DNA from: Halonotius sp046719765
GTDB lineage: Archaea > Halobacteriota > Halobacteria > Halobacteriales > Haloferacaceae
NCBI RefSeq assembly: GCF_046719765.1
Contig: NZ_JABEBY010000017.1
Location: forward strand, 8,122-72,121
Length of the DNA: 64,000 nt
Direction: 5' to 3'
The position numbers and the translations under genes were made by a program. The notes under the pieces are model-generated. The model saw only the letters and a list, made by a program, of their open reading frames with translations. It was not told the origin of the DNA and searched no databases. How positions within the stretch are numbered: the stretch's first letter is position 1; the number at the start of each line of letters is the position of its first letter. Of the stretch, positions 26,378 through 34,636 are shown one piece after another.

Positions 26378-27865
26378 TTATCGAAGCTCGATCATCGTCA
26401 TCGTGCCGAGTTTGGTGGCGATATCCTCCGCAAGCCCGTCGCTGGTAACTCGCCACGTCCAGTTGCCCTCGGCGGTGCCCGGCGTGTTGAATCGGGCGTG
26501 ATCGTCAAGCGCGAGGATATCCTGCATCGTCGTAAACGCCAGTACCGCGTCGGATCGCCACACCGCCTCGATCATCGACCAGTTGATCTCCTCGCCATCG
26601 ACGCCGAGATTGTAGTGCAGACACTCACGCTGGCGATCGCCAAGCCCGTTGTAGTAGCCCTGGAACGTGTTGGTGTCGTGTGTCGAGGTGTAGCCGACCG
26701 AGTTTTTCGGGTAATGCATCGGCTGGTGGGCGTTGCCGTCCTGACACCAGTCGGCGTACTGCGGGACGCGCATGCCGGGGAAGCCGAACTCGTCCATCAA
26801 GGCGTTGAGTTCGGCATCCGGAAAGCCGAGATCCTCGGCGATAAACGGGAGTTCGCCAAGCCGATCGCGGATCGTCTTGAAGAAGTCATACGCGGGGCCG
26901 TCGCGCCACTCGCCCTCGGCGGCGGAGTCGGCGTGGGTTGGAATCGCCCAGTACTCCAGAAATCCCTGGAAGTGATCGAGTCGGGTTACGTCGACCTGGC
27001 CGAACAGCCGCTCAAGCCGGCGGGCCCACCAGTCGTAGTCGTTGTTGGCGAGCCTCCCCCAGTCATACAGCGGGTTCCCCCATTTTTGGCCGTCATCGCC
27101 ATCGTTCGGCGGGACGCCGGCGACCGCTGTCGGCCGATTTTGGTCGTCGAGTTGGAACGCCTCGGGGCTGGCCCACACGTCCGCGCTGTCGAGGCCGACG
27201 TAGATCGGCACGTCGCCGACGAGTTTGATGTCGGCGTCCTCGGCGTCGGCTTTGAACGCCTGCCACTGTTTGTCGAACCAGTACTGGACGAGGATGCGGT
27301 ACTCGATCTCGTCGCTGAGTTCTTCGCGCGCCTCGTCGAGCGCGTCGTCCTCGCGGGTGCGGATCGGTTCGGGCCAATCGATCCAGGCGACGCCGTCGTG
27401 TTTTTGCTTCAGCGCGCGGAACAGCGCGTAGTCCTCGACCCACGGCTCGGATTCGCGGAACTCGGCGAGGGCTGCACGGTCGTCCTCGCTTGCTGTCTCG
27501 CTGAACCGCTCGTGGGCGGTTCGGAGTTTGTCGCGTTTGTACTCGGCGACGCGCTCGTATTCGACGGCGTGGCGGTCGAAATCGGGAACCGGTTCGAGGT
27601 CGTCGTCGGTCAGCCAGCCGTCGTCGACGAGTCGATCAAGGCTGAGCAACAGCGGGTTGCCCGCGAAGGCCGAAAACGACTGGTACGGCGAGTTGCCGTG
27701 GGCCGCCGAGGTCGGCCCCAGCGGGCAAAACTGCCAGTAGGTCTGTTCGGCGGTGTCGAGAAATGAGAGGAACTCGCGGGCGCCCGCACCGAGGTCGCCG
27801 ATGCCGTGTGGCCCCGGTAGTGAGGTGAGATGCAGGAAGACGCCGCTCGTCCGTTCGAACTCCAT
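26378..27865 (-). CDS. malQ: 4-alpha-glucanotransferase MalQ (GH77)
   Basis: 495 residues, the bacterial MalQ length. It transfers maltosyl and longer glucan units between alpha-1,4-glucans. N-terminal SGVFLHLTSLPGPHGIGDLG and HGNSPYQSFSAFAGNPLLLS; GDVPIYVGLDSADVW; the nucleophile aspartate in RLDHFQGF; the acid/base glutamate in FIAEDLG; the third carboxylate in STHDTNTFQGYY. All catalytic positions are kept. Gene order suggests cotranscription with the FAD protein upstream, but no glycogen genes are nearby. Confidence 0.93.
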   Translation of the reverse strand: MEFERTSGVFLHLTSLPGPHGIGDLGAGAREFLSFLDTAEQTYWQFCPLGPTSAAHGNSPYQSFSAFAGNPLLLSLDRLVDDGWLTDDDLEPVPDFDRHAVEYERVAEYKRDKLRTAHERFSETASEDDRAALAEFRESEPWVEDYALFRALKQKHDGVAWIDWPEPIRTREDDALDEAREELSDEIEYRILVQYWFDKQWQAFKADAEDADIKLVGDVPIYVGLDSADVWASPEAFQLDDQNRPTAVAGVPPNDGDDGQKWGNPLYDWGRLANNDYDWWARRLERLFGQVDVTRLDHFQGFLEYWAIPTHADSAAEGEWRDGPAYDFFKTIRDRLGELPFIAEDLGFPDAELNALMDEFGFPGMRVPQYADWCQDGNAHQPMHYPKNSVGYTSTHDTNTFQGYYNGLGDRQRECLHYNLGVDGEEINWSMIEAVWRSDAVLAFTTMQDILALDDHARFNTPGTAEGNWTWRVTSDGLAEDIATKLGTMTMIELR

Positions 27866-27958
27866 ACCCGCACTGTCGGGGGCATCCGTGTCAAACGTTG
27901 TGGTCTGCGGTCGGTGTCTGTTGCTGCCGCGGTCGCGCCGCGGCCGTCCGCGACCGCC

Positions 27959-28561
27959 CTACGCCTCGTCGCTCATCGCACCGAAGGCCTCGTCGGCGTC
28001 GGCCGGCACGTCGAAATCGTGGAAGTGTTCGCCCTTCTCCTTCGAGAGGATATTGAGCGCGGCCGCCGCGCCGTCGCCCGCCGAGATGACCGCCTGCCAC
28101 TCCTCGGCGCGCACCATCGCGCCGGTCGCGTAGGCATCGTCAACGCTGGTTTCCATGTCGACGCCGACATCGACGACATCGCCATCGAAGGCACAGCCCA
28201 GCGATTCGGCGAGATCGCGGTTGGCACCCGTCGCCAACACGACGTAGTCGGCCTCGTAGCTGCCGTCGTCGGTTTCGAGGCTGAAGCCGTCGTCGGTCTC
28301 GTTGACAGCAGTGACCTTCTCGCCTTGGTGTCGCTCGACGCCGAAGCTATCGACCTGCCGGCGGGCGGTCTCCATGAACGCAGTCCCGTCTTGGGAGCCG
28401 ACACCGAGATAGTTGAAGAGATGGGCCTTGTGCATCCACGTGCCGTCGGTGTCGAAGACACGGGCCTGCAGGCCGTTTTTCTGGGCGAACAGCGCGGCGC
28501 TCAGGCCGGCAGGGCCGCCGCCAACGATGCTCACGGTCGCGTCAGTGTCAGTCTGACTCAT
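27959..28561 (-). CDS. FAD/NAD(P)-dependent oxidoreductase, single-domain thioredoxin reductase-like
   Basis: 200 residues. The FAD dinucleotide-binding loop is SIVGGGPAGLSAALFA (residues 11-26), followed by the typical YVVLATGANRDLAE and a closing VYxTG-like block DDAYATGAMVRAEEW. It lacks both the CxxC redox pair and the inserted NAD domain of thioredoxin reductase, so it is a short flavin protein of uncertain substrate. Confidence 0.8.
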   Translation of the reverse strand: MSQTDTDATVSIVGGGPAGLSAALFAQKNGLQARVFDTDGTWMHKAHLFNYLGVGSQDGTAFMETARRQVDSFGVERHQGEKVTAVNETDDGFSLETDDGSYEADYVVLATGANRDLAESLGCAFDGDVVDVGVDMETSVDDAYATGAMVRAEEWQAVISAGDGAAAALNILSKEKGEHFHDFDVPADADEAFGAMSDEA

Positions 28562-28923
28562 ACTACCTCCGACAGTGGCCAGCGGTAAAGAACCACAGGC
28601 GACATCGATGTTACTAGTGGGTTGTTGAAAAGTGTCGTGTGGCCGCCAACCGGCAGCCAGCGTGACAGTACCGAGCCGACCCGGGCAAGTCGGCCGGTGG
28701 TGCTTGTCGATCCGGGCAGGTTCGACAAGTCGATTGATCGACCGTCCGGGCAGGGCGGCCGACAGGATCGCCGGGTTGTCAGAGGCACTCCGGCATCTAT
28801 CGTGACGGGGGGATACCGTTTTACATCACCGTCTGGGGAGACGTGTCGGCGAGTGACGAACGTTTAAATATATCACGGTTGTTTATACGTGTAGACCGCC
28901 ACCCCGCAGGATTCCATCCACCA
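28562..28923. other. Divergent intergenic region with nested hairpins
   Basis: 362 bases between the FAD protein and the FilR1-type regulator. No convincing gene. It holds a perfect inverted repeat CTTGTCGA/TCGACAAG (28703-28710 and 28722-28729, 11-base loop), overlapped at its right end by GTCGA/TCGAC (28729-28733 and 28738-28742). The two alternative helices could belong to a small RNA or to a protein binding site. The right end carries the promoter of the downstream regulator. Confidence 0.4.
28863..28887 (+). promoter_or_regulatory. Promoter of the FilR1-type regulator
   Basis: Two TATA-like candidates, TTTAAATATA (28863-28872) and TTTATA (28882-28887), precede the ATG at 28924. The nearer one would give a short leader of about 13 bases. 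Confidence 0.5.
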
Positions 28924-29727
28924 ATGGTTGCCACTGATCCATCCGACGTGTTGTCAACGCTCATTCAGCGGGAATCGGTGTTGTACGCCGTCGATGTCGC
29001 CGGCTGTGAGAAACGCGATATCGTGGCCGCGGTGCCCTCCTCGCGGTCGACAGTCGACCGGAGCATCCGCGAGCTGGAAGCCGCCGGGCTCGTCACCCGA
29101 GCCCCGGAGGGGTATCGACGGACGCTGCTCGGCGAGCTGTTGTTGTCGGAGTATTACCGATTCAAGGCACAGACAGCCGAACTGCTCTCGGCGGGTGAGA
29201 TATTCGCCGAGCTGCCGCCGACACAGGAGATCGATCGGTCGATGCGTGAGGACGCGACGATCGTCACGGCCACGCAGGCGACCCCCCACCAGCCGGTCTC
29301 CGCGCTCTGTTCGCTGATACGCGAGGCCCAATCGATCCGGGTGCTCTGTCCGGCCGTCTTCCCACAGCTTATCGAAACCTGTGCGATGGCGACCGACACC
29401 ACCGAAACCGTCGAGATCATCCTCACCGATTCGGTGGCCGCCGCGCTTGTCGATAGCTTCACCGACTCGCTGGCCGCACTCCAGGAGGCGGGGGCTGAGC
29501 TCCACCTGCTTGAGACGACACCCCCGCATGGGCTTGCGGTCATCGAGCGGCCGATGGGATCGACGGCTGGCCTGCTGGTGATCGATGACAGCGGCGGTCG
29601 CGCGCTGGTGCGCAACAGCGGCGACGACGCCGTCGCGTGGGCCACCAACCGACTGGATCACTGGCGGCGTGAGGCGACAGGGCTCCCGCTGGCTGAGACC
29701 ACTGACGCCACATCTATGCTCCGGTGA
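28924..29727 (+). CDS. Winged-helix regulator with FilR1-like C-terminal domain
   Basis: 267 residues. An N-terminal winged helix (about 5-75) has the recognition region VPSSRSTVDRSIRELEAAGL and wing TRAPEGYRRT. The C-terminal ~170 residues match the FilR1 (methanogenesis regulatory protein) middle domain as commonly fused in haloarchaeal HTH proteins: EIDRSMREDATIVTATQATPH-type sequence, then a putative ligand pocket ending GLLVIDDSGGRALVRNSGDDA. Ligand and targets are unknown. It stands alone with its own promoter. Confidence 0.75.
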   Translation: MVATDPSDVLSTLIQRESVLYAVDVAGCEKRDIVAAVPSSRSTVDRSIRELEAAGLVTRAPEGYRRTLLGELLLSEYYRFKAQTAELLSAGEIFAELPPTQEIDRSMREDATIVTATQATPHQPVSALCSLIREAQSIRVLCPAVFPQLIETCAMATDTTETVEIILTDSVAAALVDSFTDSLAALQEAGAELHLLETTPPHGLAVIERPMGSTAGLLVIDDSGGRALVRNSGDDAVAWATNRLDHWRREATGLPLAETTDATSMLR

Positions 29728-29793
29728 CAGCGGTGCCTGATCATTCTCGCCATCGCCGCCCGCCGTCTGACAGCCGTCTGTCAACCACGAAAT

Positions 29794-29800
29794 CTTATTA
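29794..29800 (+). promoter_or_regulatory. Promoter of the PRC-barrel gene (TATA-like)
   Basis: CTTATTA 24-30 bases before the ATG at 29824, the spacing of a leaderless transcript. Confidence 0.45.
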
Positions 29801-29823
29801 TCGGTGCCCGCAACGGTAGGTGC

Positions 29824-30114
29824 ATGGACGGCACTCCACAGGAGATTACGACGCTCGTCGGTCGTGAGGTCTACTCGAACAACGGTGTGTTTGTCGGCGA
29901 GATCGAGGACGTACAGCTCAATCTGGATGCGGAATCGGTCACCAGCCTCGCGGTCGGCGAGCTCAACGATGAGCTGTTTGCCGACACCGTCGGCCCGGGT
30001 GAGGGCGTGTTGATCCCCTACCGCTGGGTGCGGGCGGTCGGCGATATCGTCCTTGTCAACAACACGGTCGAACGCCTCCGCGAGGCCGACGACACCGAGG
30101 AAGCGGTCGCCTAA
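29824..30114 (+). CDS. PRC-barrel domain protein
   Basis: 96 residues, essentially one PRC-barrel: LVGREVYSNNGVFVGEIEDV, the beta-strands around SLAVGELN, and GVLIPYRWVRAVGDIVLVNN. Small haloarchaeal PRC-barrel proteins include CdpB1, a cell-division factor that works with SepF and CdpB2, and this gene's convergence with a DHH/TrkA gene resembles that locus. Orthology is inferred from memory of the arrangement. The stop overlaps the end of the DHH gene by 4 bases, so the two mRNAs are antisense at their 3' ends. Confidence 0.75.
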   Translation: MDGTPQEITTLVGREVYSNNGVFVGEIEDVQLNLDAESVTSLAVGELNDELFADTVGPGEGVLIPYRWVRAVGDIVLVNNTVERLREADDTEEAVA

Positions 30115-31562
30115 GAGCCGTTTGCATCGCCGCCTTCGACGCCCAACTCCGCAAACAGCTTCTTTCTCACCGCTTCCTCTGTCAACTCAAGCAGCGTCTC
30201 GCGGTTGTCCTCGCTGGCCTCGATCCCGGTAAAGATCCCCAGCGGCACCTCGACGCTCCCCTGCGTGGAGTGGCCGACGATATCGCCGCTGTGTTCGAAG
30301 GCCCCCTCAAGCACGCTGCCGATATCGATCCGGATATCCTTCGAGCGCGCGGCGACGATGATCCGCTCGTCGACGATGCCGAACACCGCGCTGGTGGTGA
30401 TCCCCTCCAGATCCAGCAGATACTGGGCGGCCTGCTCTAAGGCGTCCCGATCGCGGATGAAGCCGGCTGTCGAAAAGAGGTGACTCCCCTGTACCTCGCG
30501 GCTCTGGATGGCCTCGGCGAGTACGTCCAAGGTCTCCGGCGACATCGACGGCGATTCGACCTGTTCGAGCGTGTCGTGGTTGGCGAACGGATGAAGATAG
30601 GCGGCGGCGGTCAGATCCGCGGGCGTCGTATCCCGCTTGAAATCCAGTGTTTCCGCCCGGATACCGTACAGCAACGCGGTGGCGACCGTCTCGCTGGGGC
30701 CGAGATCGAACTCCTGGAGATACTTTGTGAGGATCGTCGAGGTCGACGAGAGGTTCGTGCGCACGTCAACGAACGGGGCGTCGATCTCCTCGTCGGGCTC
30801 GGCGTGATCGATGAAGATGTCGATCCCAAAGCCGGGATCGTCGGTCTCCGAGGGGACGTTGTCGACAAGAGCGATCCGGTCGTACTCCGTGATCGAGGGC
30901 TCCTCGTCGCTGGCCAGCAGTTCGATCCCAAGGAGGTTGACGAACGCCCGATTTTCCTGGTGGCCGATATCGCCGGCGTACCGGATGTCGGCCTCGACGC
31001 CGAACTCGTCGGCGATCGCCTGGAGGGCGGTCGCGCTGGCGATCGAGTCGGGATCGGGGTTGTCCTGGGTGAGGATCGCTAGCCGGCCCTCGGTTGATTC
31101 GAGGATGTCGGCGAGCTGGCGGGCCTTATACTGGAGTTCGCCGGATTCGAGGCTGCGGAGCGCGGAGTCGGCGATCACCTCCGAGGGGTTGACGACGACA
31201 TCCGCGCCGAGCTCGCTGAGCTCATCTTGGCTGACGGGATCGGATGCCCGAACGACGATATACTGGTCGCCGCCGGCCTCCCGGATCGCCGCGACCGCCG
31301 CCTTGTTGACCTCGATGTCGGAGGCCAACACCAGCAGGATGTCGCGGTCGGCGACCGCCTCGGCGACCGAGGGATCGCTGATGTCTTGGACCGTCGCGTT
31401 GAGATCCTGATCGCGCAGGGCCTCAACGCGGTCGGTGTCCTTATCGAGGATGAGCACGTCGTTGTCCGCCTCGGTGAGTTCCTCGGCGACGGCGTGGCCG
31501 ACGCTGCCACAGCCGAGGATCGCGTAGGTTGACCGCGAGGAACCGGTCACACCAGGGCTCAT
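30111..31562 (-). CDS. DHH-family phosphoesterase with TrkA-N domain
   Basis: 483 residues from ATG 31562. The N-terminal TrkA-N domain has an intact dinucleotide loop (AILGCGSVGHAVAEEL) and LILDKDTDR. The DHH domain has motif I DNPDPDSIAS, ALVDN and, where the signature DHH is expected, IDHAEPD: the second histidine is alanine. The DHHA1 domain ends GHSTQGSVEVPLGIF and lacks the GGH of the paralogue. Catalytic competence is therefore less certain than for 17248-18702. The frame is open to 31643, but ATG 31562 follows the promoter (TTAAGTGG on the minus strand, about 28 bases upstream). Confidence 0.8.
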   Translation of the reverse strand: MSPGVTGSSRSTYAILGCGSVGHAVAEELTEADNDVLILDKDTDRVEALRDQDLNATVQDISDPSVAEAVADRDILLVLASDIEVNKAAVAAIREAGGDQYIVVRASDPVSQDELSELGADVVVNPSEVIADSALRSLESGELQYKARQLADILESTEGRLAILTQDNPDPDSIASATALQAIADEFGVEADIRYAGDIGHQENRAFVNLLGIELLASDEEPSITEYDRIALVDNVPSETDDPGFGIDIFIDHAEPDEEIDAPFVDVRTNLSSTSTILTKYLQEFDLGPSETVATALLYGIRAETLDFKRDTTPADLTAAAYLHPFANHDTLEQVESPSMSPETLDVLAEAIQSREVQGSHLFSTAGFIRDRDALEQAAQYLLDLEGITTSAVFGIVDERIIVAARSKDIRIDIGSVLEGAFEHSGDIVGHSTQGSVEVPLGIFTGIEASEDNRETLLELTEEAVRKKLFAELGVEGGDANGS

Positions 31563-31762
31563 GCGTACCAAAAGACAGCGGCGGTGACCACTTAATGTCG
31601 TTTGTTTCGCCACGGCCGCCACAGCGGCCGCCAACGCGACCACGCCCGCGCCTTAGCCCGCGAGTGGTGTTCGCCTGTGATGACTCTTCGGGCAGCCATC
31701 GGTCACCCTCGCTGGCTGCGAAAGGAAACCCCTTTTAGCACGACACGGGTAGCCAACGGTGA

Positions 31763-31836
31763 GGGCTGGTAGCTCAGTTTGGCAGAGCGACGGACTCTTA
31801 ATCCGTCGGTCGCGTGTTCAAATCGCGTCCAGCCCG
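31763..31836 (+). tRNA. tRNA-Lys(CTT)
   Basis: Complete cloverleaf without CCA. Acceptor GGGCTGG pairs with CCAGCCC, discriminator G. Anticodon stem ACGGA/TCCGT encloses CTCTTAA, anticodon CTT. The T-arm is GCGTG-TTCAAAT-CGCGT. A TATA-like CTTTTAG lies ~30 bases upstream. Its last 23 bases (31814-31836) recur at 31923-31945, the classic footprint of integration at a tRNA 3' end. Confidence 0.95.
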
Positions 31837-31866
31837 TTTTCCTGCGACCAACGGGAGCAGTGAAAA

Positions 31867-31917
31867 CGCTACGCGCATTTGAACGCAGCGAGCGAAGCGA
31901 ACAGCGTGAGCGTAGCG
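31867..31917. repeat. Inverted repeat with AGCGAGCGAAGCGA core beside tRNA-Lys
   Basis: CGCTACGC (31867-31874) and GCGTAGCG (31910-31917) are perfect inverted copies. The interval contains GCAGCGAGCGAAGCGAACAG, which resembles the GAGCGGAGCGAACGA / GAGCGAGGAGCGCAGCGAG blocks of the dispersed repeat at 1881, 42600 and 57288. It lies between tRNA-Lys and the displaced copy of its 3' end. Confidence 0.55.
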
Positions 31918-31922
31918 AGTGA

Positions 31923-31945
31923 GTGTTCGAATCGCGTCCAGCTCG
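31923..31945 (+). repeat. Displaced copy of the tRNA-Lys 3' end (att-like)
   Basis: Aligned without gaps to 31814-31836 at an offset of 109 bases, with 21 of 23 bases identical (differences A/G and C/T). It covers the T-arm and acceptor 3' strand. This is what an attachment site left by an integrated element looks like. No integrase gene is seen; only a VapBC-type pair follows. Confidence 0.8.
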
Positions 31946-32006
31946 CTTCCGTATCACGGTCACATGCGGCGCAACATGTATACGAGATGCAGCACTACAT
32001 CCGGGT

Positions 32007-32264
32007 ATGGCCGTTGAGGAAACCAAAGTCAGTGATCGAGGGATGGTTACGATCCCAGCGGAACTCCGCCGCCGGCTCGATATCGAAGCTGGCGACAAGC
32101 TCCGGTGGGACGCTGACGACGAGGGGAACCTCTCCGTTAAGATCGTTAAACAGCGATACGGTGCATTCGACGATTTCGAACCGGTACCGATGGGCGGCGA
32201 CGGAACCGAGACACATGACGTTGCAGGCCACGAAGACGATCCGAGGGTCACGGAGTCCCAGTAA
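32007..32264 (+). CDS. vapB: AbrB/MazE-type antitoxin (VapB-like)
   Basis: 85 residues. Swapped-hairpin AbrB DNA-binding domain at the N-terminus: TKVSDRGMVTIPAELRRRLD and GDKLRWDADDEGNLSVKIV. The C-terminal half is acidic and likely masks the toxin. Its stop overlaps the start of the PIN-domain gene by one base. ATG 32007 is the start of the conserved domain; the longer frame runs into the tRNA-derived repeat. Confidence 0.85.
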   Translation: MAVEETKVSDRGMVTIPAELRRRLDIEAGDKLRWDADDEGNLSVKIVKQRYGAFDDFEPVPMGGDGTETHDVAGHEDDPRVTESQ

Positions 32265-32692
32265 TGGCGGTCGCCGTCGTCGACACAAGCGTGCTTATCG
32301 GGATGGTCGATACCGATGATCAACACCACGATGTTGCAATGGAGATCGTCCGCGAGATCGACCACGGAACGCTGCCGACTGGTCGCGTGACGAACTACGT
32401 GCTCCTCGAAACGCTCAACTGGATTCATACCCGGAAACGCCATCAAAAGGCGGTTGATACGTACTCCCGTCTCAACCAATCCGCTGGCTTCGAGCTCGTT
32501 CACGCTGCACAGAAGGATTTCACCAACGCAATCGACCGCTTCAAAACGCGCGACGGGCTTGCCTTCGGTGACGCGACGATTGCAGCATATATGGATCGAG
32601 AAGGTATCGAGTACATCTATTCCTTCGACAACGATTTCGATAGCGTCGATGGGATCGCTCGGCTTGATACCGCTGAGAACCCGTTTTCGTAG
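32264..32692 (+). CDS. vapC: PIN-domain toxin (VapC-like RNase)
   Basis: 142 residues. PIN-domain metal ligands are all visible: Asp7 in VVDTSVLIG, Glu49 in YVLLETLNW, Asp103 in LAFGDATIAAYM and Asp122/124 in YSFDNDFDSV. Characterised relatives cut tRNA or rRNA and are held inactive by the antitoxin encoded just upstream. The pair directly follows the displaced tRNA-Lys 3' end, which suggests that it arrived by integration. Confidence 0.88.
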   Translation: MAVAVVDTSVLIGMVDTDDQHHDVAMEIVREIDHGTLPTGRVTNYVLLETLNWIHTRKRHQKAVDTYSRLNQSAGFELVHAAQKDFTNAIDRFKTRDGLAFGDATIAAYMDREGIEYIYSFDNDFDSVDGIARLDTAENPFS

Positions 32693-32804
32693 ATCGGCCA
32701 CCACATCAACTCTGTGGCTGTGTTCCGCTACAGGGCGGTATCTGTAGCTCCCCACGTCACCCGCTTCCGCCATGTTCAAGCCGACGCGGGCTGACAGCCC
32801 GGTA

Positions 32805-33974
32805 ATGACACGCACCGTCTGGATCAAAGCCGACGACGCTGTCGGCGACTGGGAGACGCGCAAACAACGGATCACGACCGCCATCGAGGCCGGCGTCGAC
32901 TGGGTGCTCGTCGACGAAGCCGATGTCGACCGCGTCCGCGAACTCGGCGAGATCAACGTCGCCGCCTTCCGCTCGGATGCCGACATGGTCGATGAGGCCG
33001 AACCGGCCGCCGAGGGCGCGGCCGCCGACGCATACTTCGTCGGCAAGGACGGCGAGGGCGACGGGACGGTCGATCTCCCCGCGGATTTCGCCGGCTCCGC
33101 CGATCTCTCGACGCTCCGCCGTGGCAGCAACGGCCCCCAGGGCGCGTACGTCCGCATCTTCGATGAGGACTACGAGGCCTTCGCCGAGGCCGCCGCCGAA
33201 GACGCCGACTACACCGCCGTCATCGGCGAGGACTGGACGATCATCCCGCTGGAAAATCTGATCGCCCGCATCGGCGAGGAGACCGACCTGCTGGCCGGGG
33301 TCACCTCCGCCGAGGAGGCCCAAACCGCCTTCGAGACACTGGAACTCGGCGCGGATGGCGTGCTGCTCGACACTGACGATCCCGACGAGATCCGCAGCAC
33401 GGTCGAGGTCAGAGATGCCGCTGAACGCGAAACCCTCGAACTCCAGTACGGCGAAGTCCTCGATGTCGAACGCGCCGGGATGGCCGACCGGGTCTGTATC
33501 GACACCGGGAGCCTGATGGAACACGACGAGGGGATGCTCATCGGCTCGATGTCCCGTGGCCTCTTTTTCGTTCACGCCGAAACCGCCGAATCGCCCTACG
33601 TTGCCTCCCGGCCGTTCCGCGTTAATGCTGGTGCGGTACACGCCTACGTTCGGACGCCTGACGGCGGCACGAAGTACCTCTCTGAGCTGAAAAGCGGCGA
33701 CGAGGTGCAGGTCGTCGACACCGACGGCAACACCCGCGAGGCGATCGTCGGCCGCGTGAAGATCGAGAAACGGCCGATGTTTCGGGTGGAGCTGGAAGTC
33801 GACGGCGACCGCATCGAGACGCTGCTGCAGAACGCCGAGACGATCAAGGTTGCCACGGGCGAGGGCCGGAAGGCTGTCACCGATCTCGACGCCGGTGACG
33901 AGATGCTGCTGTACTACGAGGATGTGGCCCGGCACTTCGGCGAGGCCGTCGAAGAGTCGATCATCGAGAAATAG
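32805..33974 (+). CDS. aroB': 3-Dehydroquinate synthase II (AroB')
   Basis: 389 residues from ATG 32805, where the family N-terminus MTRTVWIKADDAVGDW begins. It oxidatively deaminates and cyclises 2-amino-3,7-dideoxy-D-threo-hept-6-ulosonate to 3-dehydroquinate, the archaeal alternative to the DAHP route. Family motifs: LIARIGEETDLLAGV, ADGVLLDTDDPDE, IDTGSLMEHDEGMLIGS, and the C-terminal half with VNAGAVHAYVRTPDGGTKYL. The next enzyme, AroD, is encoded 2.4 kb downstream on the other strand. Confidence 0.93.
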   Translation: MTRTVWIKADDAVGDWETRKQRITTAIEAGVDWVLVDEADVDRVRELGEINVAAFRSDADMVDEAEPAAEGAAADAYFVGKDGEGDGTVDLPADFAGSADLSTLRRGSNGPQGAYVRIFDEDYEAFAEAAAEDADYTAVIGEDWTIIPLENLIARIGEETDLLAGVTSAEEAQTAFETLELGADGVLLDTDDPDEIRSTVEVRDAAERETLELQYGEVLDVERAGMADRVCIDTGSLMEHDEGMLIGSMSRGLFFVHAETAESPYVASRPFRVNAGAVHAYVRTPDGGTKYLSELKSGDEVQVVDTDGNTREAIVGRVKIEKRPMFRVELEVDGDRIETLLQNAETIKVATGEGRKAVTDLDAGDEMLLYYEDVARHFGEAVEESIIEK

Positions 33975-34043
33975 CGACGCGACCCTGATCAGCGACACGG
34001 TGCCGACCCATCGTTTTTAGACGCTGTCGATCCCCTGTAGGGT

Positions 34044-34529
34044 ATGACCATCGAGGAAAGCGATCTTCCCGGCGTTGGGAAGAAACATGTCGTCGACATC
34101 GGCGACGAGGAACTGATCATCGTCACACACAACACCGGCAAACGAGAGGTGTTTCGGCGATCCGATCCGGAGGCGGACTCCGAGAAGCTCTATGAGCTCT
34201 CCGATGAGCTCGCCCGCACCGTCGGCACGATCCTCGAAGGGGCGTACTTCCAGCCCATCGAGGCCGAAAAGCAGGAGACGACGCTGCCCGGCGGGCTGTT
34301 GTTGGAGTGGTATGAGGTGCCGCCCGGCTCGCCGCTTGCGGCGACGACGATCCGTGCTGCCGACATCGGTGCGACAACCGGTGCCACCGTGGTCGCTATC
34401 GAGCGTGACGGCGACACCGTCGAAAGCCCCGGCCCGGAGACAACGCTGCAGGAGGGCGACACCCTCGTTGTAACCGGCACCGACGAGCAGTGTACCGCCT
34501 TTGAGTCGCTCCTGGCTGGCGACAGATGA
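34044..34529 (+). CDS. TrkA-C (RCK_C) regulatory subunit of a cation/proton antiporter, KhtT-like
   Basis: 161 residues. An N-terminal domain of ~70 residues (VDIGDEELIIVTHNTGKREVF) is followed by an RCK_C domain (PPGSPLAATTIRAADIGATT, TLQEGDTLVVTGTDEQC). The pairing with a CPA2-type antiporter gene downstream is that of KhtT/KhtU, in which the RCK_C protein gates K+ efflux. Effector unknown. Confidence 0.78.
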   Translation: MTIEESDLPGVGKKHVVDIGDEELIIVTHNTGKREVFRRSDPEADSEKLYELSDELARTVGTILEGAYFQPIEAEKQETTLPGGLLLEWYEVPPGSPLAATTIRAADIGATTGATVVAIERDGDTVESPGPETTLQEGDTLVVTGTDEQCTAFESLLAGDR

Positions 34530-34636
34530 GTGTGTTCGGGGCACAGCCGGTGCTGCCTTCGATCGACGCGGTGACACCATTGCCGACGCTGACGGTGCCG
34601 CCCACGCGACAAACCGGGGTGAAAACGGGTGGCTAG
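34526..34636 (+). CDS. Possible 36-residue coupling ORF between khtT- and khtU-like genes
   Basis: An ATG overlapping the stop of the preceding gene (ATGAG) opens a 36-codon frame, Pro/Thr-rich (TPLPTLTVPPTRQTG), whose TAG lies 5 bases past the GTG start of the antiporter gene. The antiporter frame has a stop at 34620, so it cannot start earlier than that. The small frame could couple translation of the two genes. No family known; low confidence that the peptide matters. Confidence 0.25.
   Translation: MSVFGAQPVLPSIDAVTPLPTLTVPPTRQTGVKTGG

Noticed and set aside
32772..32801. Possible further copy of the tRNA-Lys 3' end after vapC (TGTTCAAG...AGCCCGG)
   Set aside because: Only two short blocks match and a 7-base or longer insertion is needed; this is within what chance allows near GC-rich sequence.
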